From the NCBI GenBank assembly GCA_016214925.1, contig JACRMO010000181.1:1-7433 (forward strand): 7,433 bases of DNA, in the 5' to 3' direction. Positions 1-6,179 of the stretch are shown here, piece after piece. Within the stretch, counting starts at the first letter, position 1. Every line of letters begins with the position of its first letter. The notes below the pieces were generated by a model, which saw only the letters and a program-made list of their open reading frames with translations, was not told the DNA's origin and made no database searches. This stretch comes from Gammaproteobacteria bacterium (GTDB lineage Bacteria; Pseudomonadota; Gammaproteobacteria; Thiohalobacterales; Thiohalobacteraceae). A program made the translations under genes and the position numbers.

Positions 1-1
1 A

Positions 2-943
2 CTCGTCGGAATCACGCCACGGAGCTTTTGCAATGGCCCTTATTTCCGCCCGTTCCGCGAAGATTTTCTGAATCACTTGGAGTTGCGCCGCCTCCATGTT
101 TTTGAATCACGACGAGCCGCCTTCCGCGACGACAGCGTGTTACAGGAGAACATTATTTTCCATGCGGTGAAGGGGCGGAACCAACCGCGCGAAATGGTCA
201 TCTCCAGTAGCAGTGGGGAGCATGGCAACGACATCAACGAGACGACCTTTCCCTTCGCCGAGATCGTCCATCCACACGACACCGAGAAATTCATCCACAT
301 CCCCACCACAGCTGGTCATGCAACGGCCAAGGAAACCATCGACGGCCTCAGTTCAAGCCTTGCCTCGCTGGGAATTACCGTCTCGACCGGGCGCGTTGTG
401 GACTTTCGCCTCAAGGGCGCCCTTCGCAATGAACCCGAACTCGGCACAGTACCGCTCCTTTATCCCTGCCATTTCAACGGCGGCACTGTTCACTGGCCCA
501 AGCTCGACGCCCGCAAGCCCAACGCCATCGTCGACAATGACGAGACGCGCCCATGGCTCGTGCCTTCCGGGGTGTACCTCCTGACGAAGCGCTTCACATC
601 GAAGGAAGAGCGTCGCCGTCTCGTGGCTTGTATGTTCGACCCGGACAAAGTGGAAGCCGAGTGGGTCGGTTTCGAGAACCACCTAAACTACTTCCATGCA
701 AGTGGGCATGGATTGGAGCGCGGATTAGCTGTGGGCCTCTACGCTTTCCTGAACTCCACCCTGGTTGACCAATATTTCCGTCGCTTCAGCGGCCATACCC
801 AAGTGAATGCCACCGACCTGCGGGCGTTGACCTATCCCGATCGTGACACCCTACGCGCCATGGGCCGTGAAATGAAAACCCTCGACCTACCCCAAGACGG
901 GATCGACCAACTCGTTACAAAATACCTGCATGCCTGCGGATAA
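2..943 (+). CDS. Type II N6-adenine DNA methyltransferase (BsuBI/PstI-associated, Eco57I-like), C-terminal part
   Basis: This is the 3' part of a DNA methyltransferase that would modify adenine in the target of the adjacent nuclease and so protect host DNA. The reading frame is open from base 2, so the gene begins before the window. A TTG at 77 is internal, because conserved sequence precedes it: ITPRSFCNGPYFRPFRE at residues 4-20 of the visible part is the signature that follows the catalytic domain in this methylase class. Further family-like blocks are VSTGRVVDFRLKG, PLLYPCHFNGGTVHWPK and NSTLVDQYFRRFSGHTQVNA, which belong to the C-terminal target-recognition half. The SAM-binding motif and the NPPY catalytic motif must lie upstream and are not visible, so an intact enzyme cannot be confirmed. 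The stop codon at 941-943 lies inside the nuclease gene, giving a 14-bp overlap in another frame. By eye the region is less GC-rich than comEC onwards. Function is assigned from remembered family motifs and the nuclease partner. Confidence 0.9.
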   Translation, partial: LVGITPRSFCNGPYFRPFREDFLNHLELRRLHVFESRRAAFRDDSVLQENIIFHAVKGRNQPREMVISSSSGEHGNDINETTFPFAEIVHPHDTEKFIHIPTTAGHATAKETIDGLSSSLASLGITVSTGRVVDFRLKGALRNEPELGTVPLLYPCHFNGGTVHWPKLDARKPNAIVDNDETRPWLVPSGVYLLTKRFTSKEERRRLVACMFDPDKVEAEWVGFENHLNYFHASGHGLERGLAVGLYAFLNSTLVDQYFRRFSGHTQVNATDLRALTYPDRDTLRAMGREMKTLDLPQDGIDQLVTKYLHACG

Positions 944-1922
944 GCCCAGCAGAAAGTCAGTCGCTCGTAAGAGGCGACTCGCGGAAGCCATCAAGGCGCT
1001 CACAGCATTGCAGTTTGGGCCGAAGCAGCGGAACGAAACCGCCGCTTACACGTTGCTCGCCTTACTCGACCTGCAGCCGGATGCATCATGGGCCGAAGCA
1101 CAGGCTCCGCTTCGCGGCATTACACCGATCATTGACTTTGTCGCCGCTGCTTATGGCCTCCGCTACGCACCGAACACTCGCGAAACCATTCGCGACGACG
1201 CGGTGAAGTTCTTCGTGGAGGAAGGGCTGCTGCTACGCAATCCCGACGATCCTAAGCGGCCAACCAACAGCGGCAAAACGGTTTACCAGATCGAACCCAC
1301 AGCCCTCGCTCTACTCCGCAAGCTTGGAAGCATCGAATGGACACATGCCTTGCGGCAATACCTCGCCAGCCGCGAAAGCCTCAAACACGAGATCGTCCGG
1401 AAGCGTGACTTGGCCCGTGTTCCCGTGACCTTGCCCGACGGCTCTCAGGTCGCCCTCTCACCCGGCGGTCAGAATCCGCTCATCAAGGCCATCATCGAAC
1501 ACTTCTGCCCAAGCTTCGCTCCCGGCGGTGTGGTCATCTACATTGGCGATACTGAAAACAAGTTCGTTCATCTGGAGGCAGCGGGTTTGGCTGCGCTGGG
1601 AGTCACCCTGGATTCCGCCGCCAAGATTCCCGATGTCATCGTCCACTACACCGCCAAGAACTGGCTGCTGCTCATCGAAGCCGTCACCAGCGCCGGGCCG
1701 GTGGATGGCAAACGCCGAAAGGAACTGAAAGACTTGTTCGTTGGCTGCAAAGCGGGCCTCGTTTTCGTCACAGCCTTCGAAAACCGCCGCACCATGCAGT
1801 CCTTCGTCGCGCACATCGCCTGGGAATCTGAGGTGTGGATCGCCGAAGACCCCGACCACATGATCCACTTCAACGGCGAGCGGTTCCTCGGCCCGTATCC
1901 AGACGTGATGCCGAAGAACTAA
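930..1922 (+). CDS. Type II restriction endonuclease, BsuBI/PstI family
   Basis: This 330-residue protein is full length for the BsuBI/PstI family, whose founders cut CTGCAG. The N-terminal helical part (about 10-135) carries the family blocks NETAAYTLLALLDLQP (35-50), GITPIIDF (63-70) and YAPNTRETIRDD (79-90). The C-terminal nuclease part (about 165-325) has LSPGGQ (176-181), YIGDTENKF (204-212), KIPDVIVHY (232-240) and NWLLLIEAVTSAGPVDGKRR (244-263). D235, E250 and K261 are candidate PD-(D/E)xK catalytic residues, assigned by pattern. It starts with ATG at 930 inside the methylase gene. No alternative in-frame start or Shine-Dalgarno sequence is visible just upstream, so translation is probably coupled to the methylase, which would favour protection before cleavage. 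No controller-protein gene follows. CTGCAG specificity is inferred from family membership; two such sites occur in this window, at 1071-1076 within this gene and at 2796-2801. The gene appears intact. Confidence 0.95.
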   Translation: MPADKPSRKSVARKRRLAEAIKALTALQFGPKQRNETAAYTLLALLDLQPDASWAEAQAPLRGITPIIDFVAAAYGLRYAPNTRETIRDDAVKFFVEEGLLLRNPDDPKRPTNSGKTVYQIEPTALALLRKLGSIEWTHALRQYLASRESLKHEIVRKRDLARVPVTLPDGSQVALSPGGQNPLIKAIIEHFCPSFAPGGVVIYIGDTENKFVHLEAAGLAALGVTLDSAAKIPDVIVHYTAKNWLLLIEAVTSAGPVDGKRRKELKDLFVGCKAGLVFVTAFENRRTMQSFVAHIAWESEVWIAEDPDHMIHFNGERFLGPYPDVMPKN

Positions 1923-2047
1923 AGACTAGCCAATTTATACACGGTACTTACTTAAGCTCAGAACCGCGTCATTCCGGCGCAGGCCGGGATGACGAAAAAA
2001 CCGGATTCATGGAAAGAGAGTAGAACGTTCTGAATACCCAACAACCC
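1923..2047. other. Convergent intergenic spacer
   Basis: This 125-bp spacer lies between the ends of two convergent genes and is visibly more A/T-rich than its surroundings. Besides the hairpin at 1967-1994 it holds a perfect 10-bp palindrome, AGAACGTTCT, at 2022-2031. I see no reading frame with gene character, and no tRNA-like or integrase-associated structure. Confidence 0.6.
1967..1994. repeat. Palindromic intergenic repeat (REP-like hairpin) between convergent genes
   Basis: Arms at 1967-1978 and 1983-1994 form a 12-bp stem with one G-T wobble around a 4-base loop (GCAG). Six A residues follow at 1995-2000. The core reads GTCATTCCGGC, loop, GCCGGGATGAC, which resembles dispersed GTCATTCC/GGAATGAC palindromes common between genes in many proteobacteria (from memory). 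It lies where the nuclease gene (+) and the chitosanase-like gene (-) converge, so its RNA hairpin could help end both transcripts. Neither strand has a U-run after the stem, so it is not a textbook intrinsic terminator. Confidence 0.6.
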
Positions 2048-2980
2048 TCACCCCACCAGCCGCGCAATCAACGCCGCATCCGCCACGCCGGTGGCGGGTA
2101 GGTTGTGCGCGGCCTGATAGTCTTTGATCCGCCGCAGGCATGTCTGGCCAAAGATGCCATCGGCCTTGATGTCCTCGCCCTGGTCTGACAAGCCGAGTTG
2201 CAGCAGACGCACATCCAAACCACGCAGCATCGGTGATTGCAGCGCCAACGGTCGCGTGCCGGGTTGTGGGCCGTCGTAGCAGCCGGGCGGGGTGGCGTTC
2301 AACATCGCCAGCGAGATCTCCTTGTCGCGTACCACCAGCGGCAATTCCAAGCCCCAATAGCCCTGATCGATGATGCGTTGGAAGGTCTCCATGCGGTAGA
2401 CGGTGGCGCGCAGATCGGAACGGGAACTGGTCGCCAGCCAGTGGTGCCGCGTGGTGACATAGGTCTGGAGCCAGCGTTGTTCGCCGGCGCTGGCGACATT
2501 GCCCACCTGGGTGTTGGTGAGATCGCGCATCTTCCCCCAGGAGCCGTGTACATGACCGTCATACACCAGCGCTGCGCCCAAGGCGCAGGTGATACCTTCG
2601 CGTTCGGCGGCGCGGGCGGCTGGTTGCCAATAAAATTCATCGAAGAAGCTGTCCTGCGTATCGCGCATCACCGGGTCGTCGGCGCTGGCGCGCAGCAGGT
2701 TGTGCAGTTTTGTATCGTGATCGAGTGCCGTATCGCGTGCCTCGAAGCGCGGCAGGTACGCCGTCAAGCGTGCGCCAAAGCGTGCGCCGCTGTTGCTGCA
2801 GTAACGCTGCAAGAGTTTGTAGAGGTTTCCGGAACCGAGCGTGGTCTGCGAACGGCCGAAACTGAGATGACCGGTGTCCCCGGCAATCAGCGTGACCTTG
2901 CCATAATCGCCCCGCACCTCGCTGGTCTCGAACAGATTGAGGATGCTCTGGGCGGTTTTCCTTTGCGTCGTCGTCAACAT
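2048..2980 (-). CDS. GH46 chitosanase-like glycoside hydrolase with C-terminal peptidoglycan-binding-like domain
   Basis: The 310-residue protein has a lysozyme-fold GH46 domain (about 1-225) and a peptidoglycan-binding-1-like domain (about 249-309). The first resembles Streptomyces chitosanase through the whole domain. FETSEVRGDYG holds E18 and IAGDTGHLSFG holds D35, spaced 17 residues apart against 18 for the Glu22/Asp40 pair of the N174 enzyme. FFDEFYWQPA (112-121), ALGAALVYDGHVHGSWG (133-149) and GEQRWLQTYVTTR (166-178) match the same order. The tail contains LLQLGLSDQ and ADGIFGQTCLRRIKDYQ, a helical repeat typical of peptidoglycan-binding domains. It probably hydrolyses a beta-1,4 amino-sugar polymer (chitosan or peptidoglycan), but substrate is unproven. 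ATG at 2980 is preferred because GAGGGA lies 6 bases upstream; ATG at 2986 would be too close. The frame stays open to 3205 but that part overlaps comEC and lacks family similarity. No signal peptide or membrane helix is seen, which is odd for a wall or chitosan hydrolase. Confidence 0.85.
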   Translation of the reverse strand: MLTTTQRKTAQSILNLFETSEVRGDYGKVTLIAGDTGHLSFGRSQTTLGSGNLYKLLQRYCSNSGARFGARLTAYLPRFEARDTALDHDTKLHNLLRASADDPVMRDTQDSFFDEFYWQPAARAAEREGITCALGAALVYDGHVHGSWGKMRDLTNTQVGNVASAGEQRWLQTYVTTRHHWLATSSRSDLRATVYRMETFQRIIDQGYWGLELPLVVRDKEISLAMLNATPPGCYDGPQPGTRPLALQSPMLRGLDVRLLQLGLSDQGEDIKADGIFGQTCLRRIKDYQAAHNLPATGVADAALIARLVG

Positions 2981-2986
2981 GGTCAT

Positions 2987-2992
2987 TCCCTC
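2987..2992 (-). promoter_or_regulatory. Ribosome binding site setting the chitosanase-like start
   Basis: GAGGGA on the - strand lies 6 bases before the ATG at 2980 and directly abuts the alternative ATG at 2986. The spacing selects 2980 as the start. Confidence 0.55.
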
Positions 2993-2996
2993 GATG

Positions 2997-3025
2997 GTGT
3001 CAATCCCTCGTAAGCGCGTTATGCT
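2997..3025 (+). promoter_or_regulatory. Possible weak sigma-70 promoter for comEC
   Basis: GTGTCA (2997-3002, 4 of 6 to TTGACA) and TATGCT (3020-3025, 4 of 6 to TATAAT) are separated by 17 bases, placing a start about 60-65 bases before the comEC ATG. It lies in the divergent spacer. Each box matches only partly, so chance cannot be excluded. Confidence 0.25.
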
Positions 3026-3086
3026 GTGCCCTAATGGATCGGCGGGCCGGTCGGATGCCGGCCGCCGCATTATCACCGAATCGTTC

Positions 3087-3091
3087 AAGGA
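3087..3091 (+). promoter_or_regulatory. Ribosome binding site setting the comEC start
   Basis: AAGGA lies 5 bases before ATG at 3097. The nearby ATG at 3091 overlaps this motif, and the further upstream ATG at 3034 has no such site, so 3097 is the best start. Confidence 0.5.
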
Positions 3092-3096
3092 TGAAC

Positions 3097-5448
3097 ATGA
3101 TTCCTCTCGCGCTCGCCGTGCTTCTCGGCACACTGTGCCTGCACATGTTACCGACTCTGCCGTCACCCCAGATATGTGGGCTGTTGCTCGTGTTTGCCGT
3201 GGCACTGCTTGGGTGGCCGCGGACGCGGCTATTCGCGGCGTGTCTCGCCGGTTTTCTCTGGGCCACCGCTTACGCCGATCAGCGCCTCGCGGCGGATCTG
3301 CCGATCGAGCTGGAAGGACAGGATTTGGCGCTACAAGGCGCCGTCGTCTCGTTACCCGAGATTAACGGGCGCGTCACGCGGTTTGTGTTTGCCGCGCAGA
3401 GCTTGGAAGTGGGGACAGCGAGACAGGCGTTCCAACGCACCGTTCGGCTGAGCTGGTACGATGCGCCGCCGCTGCGCGCCGGTCAGGGCTGGCGACTGAA
3501 TGTGCGTCTTAAACGCCGGCATGGTTTTCACAACCCCGGCGGTTTCGATTATGAAGGCTGGCTCGTGCAGAACGGTATCGCCGCGACCGGCTATGTGCGC
3601 AACGGCGACAGCGCCCAAGCCTGGCCCGAGGCCGACGCGGATGCTGTTCTGCTACACCTGCGCAATGCCGTCGATCAGCGCTTGCAGGCGGCGCTCAGCG
3701 GTGTGTCGCAACGCGGCCTGTTACGCGCGCTGACGCTCGGCGCCGACGACGGTATCCCGGCTGCGCAATGGGATGTGTTCCGCGCCACGGGAACCGGGCA
3801 TCTGGTGGCGATCTCCGGCATGCACATCAGTCTGATCGCCGGTCTTTGTTTCGCGGGCATGCGCTGGCTGTGGTCGCGCAGCGCGCGGTTGACCCTCTGG
3901 CTCGCGGCACCGCGCGCCGCTGCGATCGCGGCCATGCTGTTGGCGACGCTGTATGCACTGTTGGCCGGCTTTGGCATTCCGACGCAACGCGCCTGGATCA
4001 TGGTCCTGGTGCTGCTGTCCGGTGTCATGCTGGGGCGACCGACGCATGCAAGCCACAGTCTGGCGCTGGCTTTGCTGGCGGTGATTGTGTGCGATCCCTT
4101 CGCGGTGCTGAGTCCTGGATTCTGGTTATCGTTCATCGCAGTGGCGATCATCTTCGCGCGCTTGTCGCCGCGTCGCGCGACGGATCGAAGTCTCGCGGCA
4201 CGTATGGGCGGCGAGACGCGCGAGTTGGTGCGTATGCAATGGGCGCTAAGCCTCGGTCTGTTGCCGTTGACGCTGTTGTTCTTCGGCCAACTGGGCTGGG
4301 TCGCACCCTTGGCGAATCTGTTGGCCGTGCCCTGGACCACGCTGCTGTTGATGCCGCTGGTGTTCGCGGGCCTGTTCCTGCTCTATCCACTGCCGACGCT
4401 GGCGCACATGCTGTTCGCGGTCGCCGGTTGGGCGGCCACGCGCATGGACGAATTTCTCACGCTGATGGCAGGTTTACCCGGTTCCACATTGGGTATGCCG
4501 GAGGTGCCGGCCTGGGTGCATGTGGCCGCATTCGTCGGTGTCGGTCTGTTGTTGCTGCCGCGCGGCACGCCGCACCGCGCCCTGGGCTGGATCGCTTTAT
4601 TGCCGCTGGCGACGTGGTCGCCGCCGCGGCCCGATACCGGTGCGGTATGGTTCACGTTGCTGGATGTGGGGCAGGGACTTGCCGCAGTGGTGCGAACCCG
4701 CGATCACACCCTGGTCTTCGATACCGGACCACGTTTCAGTGCCGATTTCGACACCGGCGAGGCGGTGCTCGTGCCGTTCCTGGCCGCGCAGGGTATTCGC
4801 CATGTGGACACGCTGGTTGTGAGTCACGGCGACAACGATCATCGCGGCGGCGCGGCCTCGTTGGACGCGCGCTATCCGGCATTCCATGTGTCGACCAGTG
4901 TGCCGCAGTTCATCGACTGGCGTTATGCCAACCGCTGTGTCGCGGGACAGGACTGGACCTGGGATGGCGTGCGCTTTCGGATGTTGCATCCGAATGTCGA
5001 GCGCGGCATGGATGAGAACGACAGCTCCTGTGTGTTGCAGGTCGAGGCTGCCGACGGCGAACGGCTGTTGCTGACCGGCGATATCGAGGCCGCTGCGGAA
5101 CGCGCGCTGGTGTCACGCTATGGCGGCGCGTTGCACAGCCGCATTCTGGTGGCGCCGCATCACGGCAGCCGCACCTCGTCCACAGCCGCGTTTATCGACG
5201 CGGTCGCACCGCGCGAGGTGCTGATTCCCGCCGGCTACCGCAACCGCTATGGGTTCCCGCATCCGACGGTCACCGCCCGCTATCAGGCCTTCGGCGCGCG
5301 CGTGTGGCGTACCGGCGAGTCCGGCGCCGTGCAGATCCGCCTCGGCGAGACGGGACCGGCGGCATTGCCCGTGACGGAGCGGCAGCGCGCCCCGCGTTAC
5401 TGGCACACGGTTGGACATATCTCTGCGGCGGTTCCGCCTGAGCGGTGA
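3097..5448 (+). CDS. comEC: DNA internalization-related competence protein ComEC/Rec2
   Basis: ComEC is the inner-membrane channel that brings transforming single-stranded DNA into the cytoplasm. From ATG 3097 it has 783 residues, the usual size. An N-terminal hydrophobic pair leads into the DUF4131-type region (about 20-180) with HNPGGFDYEGW near 145-155. The competence domain with many membrane helices (about 200-500) holds TGHLVAISGMHISLIAG (233-249) and GIPTQRAWIM (293-302). The C-terminal metallo-beta-lactamase-like domain (about 515-750) holds LDVGQG (522-527), DTGP (542-545), SHGDNDHRGG (576-585), TGDIE (660-664) and PHHGSRTSS (687-695). The HxDxDH ligands are intact, so this domain could act as the nuclease proposed for the non-transported strand. 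The start is set by AAGGA five bases upstream; an ATG at 3034 would add 21 residues without a ribosome site. It is the first gene of the conserved envelope block. Natural competence also needs type IV pili and DprA, not visible here, so function in uptake is inferred. Confidence 0.95.
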   Translation: MIPLALAVLLGTLCLHMLPTLPSPQICGLLLVFAVALLGWPRTRLFAACLAGFLWATAYADQRLAADLPIELEGQDLALQGAVVSLPEINGRVTRFVFAAQSLEVGTARQAFQRTVRLSWYDAPPLRAGQGWRLNVRLKRRHGFHNPGGFDYEGWLVQNGIAATGYVRNGDSAQAWPEADADAVLLHLRNAVDQRLQAALSGVSQRGLLRALTLGADDGIPAAQWDVFRATGTGHLVAISGMHISLIAGLCFAGMRWLWSRSARLTLWLAAPRAAAIAAMLLATLYALLAGFGIPTQRAWIMVLVLLSGVMLGRPTHASHSLALALLAVIVCDPFAVLSPGFWLSFIAVAIIFARLSPRRATDRSLAARMGGETRELVRMQWALSLGLLPLTLLFFGQLGWVAPLANLLAVPWTTLLLMPLVFAGLFLLYPLPTLAHMLFAVAGWAATRMDEFLTLMAGLPGSTLGMPEVPAWVHVAAFVGVGLLLLPRGTPHRALGWIALLPLATWSPPRPDTGAVWFTLLDVGQGLAAVVRTRDHTLVFDTGPRFSADFDTGEAVLVPFLAAQGIRHVDTLVVSHGDNDHRGGAASLDARYPAFHVSTSVPQFIDWRYANRCVAGQDWTWDGVRFRMLHPNVERGMDENDSSCVLQVEAADGERLLLTGDIEAAAERALVSRYGGALHSRILVAPHHGSRTSSTAAFIDAVAPREVLIPAGYRNRYGFPHPTVTARYQAFGARVWRTGESGAVQIRLGETGPAALPVTERQRAPRYWHTVGHISAAVPPER

Positions 5449-5468
5449 AAACCGTATGATAGGCGCCA

Positions 5469-5487
5469 GTTTAGTCCCCGTTTAGTC
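5469..5487 (+). repeat. Tandem 8-bp repeat upstream of exbB
   Basis: GTTTAGTC occurs at 5469-5476 and again at 5480-5487, an 11-bp period that is about one turn of the helix. It lies just after a TATGAT box (5455-5460, 5 of 6 to a -10 element, no convincing -35). Two same-face sites are the pattern expected of an operator for a dimeric regulator, but a chance repeat is possible. Confidence 0.4.
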
Positions 5488-5488
5488 A

Positions 5489-5517
5489 GGGAATCGCGGC
5501 GCAGTGCCGGGGTTCCC
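5489..5517 (+). promoter_or_regulatory. Hairpin in the exbB leader
   Basis: Arms at 5489-5500 and 5506-5517 pair over 12 positions with one mismatch and one G-T wobble around a 5-base loop. It sits 14 bases before the exbB ribosome site. With no U-run after it, it is not an intrinsic terminator; it could adjust expression or mRNA stability between comEC and exbB. Confidence 0.4.
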
Positions 5518-5531
5518 GCGCTACCGACCAA

Positions 5532-5536
5532 AAGGA
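5532..5536 (+). promoter_or_regulatory. Ribosome binding site for exbB (GTG start)
   Basis: AAGGA lies 7 bases before the GTG at 5544 and supports that non-ATG start, which also gives the short N-terminal segment before the first membrane helix expected of the family. Confidence 0.65.
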
Positions 5537-5543
5537 ACATAGC

Positions 5544-6179
5544 GTGTTCGAACTGATCCAATCCGGCGGCTGGCTCATGCTGCCGATTATTGCCTGTTCG
5601 GTGCTCGCCTTGGCGATCATCGTGGAACGCTTCTGGATGTTGCGCGTCAGCCGCGTCCTGCCCCGGCATCTGGTCACGCAAGTGTGGACCTGGGTGCGTA
5701 ACCGTCAACTCGATGCCGGCAAACTGCATGCGCTACGCTCCGGTTCGCCGTTGGGGCGCATCCTCGCGGCCGGCCTCGTCAACCTGCGCCATGATCGCGC
5801 CATTATGAAAGAAGCCATCGAGGATTCCGGCCGGCATGTGGTGCTGGAACTGGAGCGCTACTTGAACACCCTCGGCACCATCGCCGCGATCACGCCGTTG
5901 CTCGGTCTGCAAGGCACGGTGGTCGGCATGATCGAAATGTTCGCCACCCTCGAGGCCGTCGGCGCCGGCAATCCCGCCGCACTGTCCGGTGGTATCGGCA
6001 AGGCACTCATCACCACCGCCGCGGGTCTGTCCGTGGCTATTCCCAGCCTGATGTTCTACCGCTATTTCCGCGGCAAGATCGACGTGCTGGTGATGCGCAT
6101 GGAGCAGGAGGCGATGAAGATGGTCGAAGTACTGCACGGCGAGCGCGAGCAGGATGTCACGACCGAGGAACTGACATGA
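5544..6179 (+). CDS. exbB: ExbB/TolQ/MotA-family proton channel subunit
   Basis: This is an inner-membrane protein that, with the ExbD-type partner encoded next, couples the proton gradient to work at the envelope. Its 211 residues show the family layout: helix 1 at about 10-33, a cytoplasmic stretch, helix 2 at about 108-136 and helix 3 at about 152-176. The conserved blocks are ITPLLGLQGTVVGMIEMF (116-133) and GIGKALITTAAGLSVAIPS (150-168), the parts that line the channel around the ExbD helix. It starts at GTG 5544 with AAGGA seven bases before. Its last bases overlap the exbD start (ATGA), so the two are translationally coupled. No TonB gene or TonB-dependent receptor is near, and the location between comEC and msbA is that of the conserved gammaproteobacterial exbB copy whose exact client is not evident here. 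TolQ and ExbB cannot be separated confidently by sequence alone; context favours the ExbB-type name. Confidence 0.92.
   Translation: MFELIQSGGWLMLPIIACSVLALAIIVERFWMLRVSRVLPRHLVTQVWTWVRNRQLDAGKLHALRSGSPLGRILAAGLVNLRHDRAIMKEAIEDSGRHVVLELERYLNTLGTIAAITPLLGLQGTVVGMIEMFATLEAVGAGNPAALSGGIGKALITTAAGLSVAIPSLMFYRYFRGKIDVLVMRMEQEAMKMVEVLHGEREQDVTTEELT

Noticed and set aside
77..943. Methylase as a complete gene starting at TTG 77
   Set aside because: The same frame is open to base 2 and the upstream codons encode the conserved ITPRSFCNGPYFRPFRE block, so 77 is internal to a gene that began outside the window.
2022..2031. AGAACGTTCT palindrome as an operator
   Set aside because: It lies between two convergent gene ends, where no promoter is expected, and a 10-bp palindrome can arise by chance.
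2998..3003. Perfect TTGACA on the - strand upstream of the chitosanase-like gene
   Set aside because: The position 17 bases downstream is ATGTTG at the start codon itself, which is not a -10 box, and transcription would begin inside the gene.
2237..3013. Long open frame (258 codons) on the + strand opposite the chitosanase-like gene
   Set aside because: It is antisense to a gene with clear family motifs and has no domain-like sequence; GC-rich coding DNA often leaves such open frames.
2981..3205. N-terminal extension of the chitosanase-like protein to 3205
   Set aside because: The extra 75 residues overlap comEC, lack a signal peptide or family similarity, and the best ribosome site points to 2980.
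3675..4340. 221-codon frame on the - strand within comEC
   Set aside because: Antisense shadow of the conserved competence domain, with no ribosome site or motif supporting it.
3768..5015. Long open frame (415 codons) on the + strand within comEC
   Set aside because: It is another frame of comEC, has abnormally high Arg, Gly, Ala and Cys content, and no recognisable motif.
5443..5454. CGGT-GAAA-ACCG mini hairpin at the comEC stop
   Set aside because: Only four base pairs and no following U-run; too small to call a terminator.
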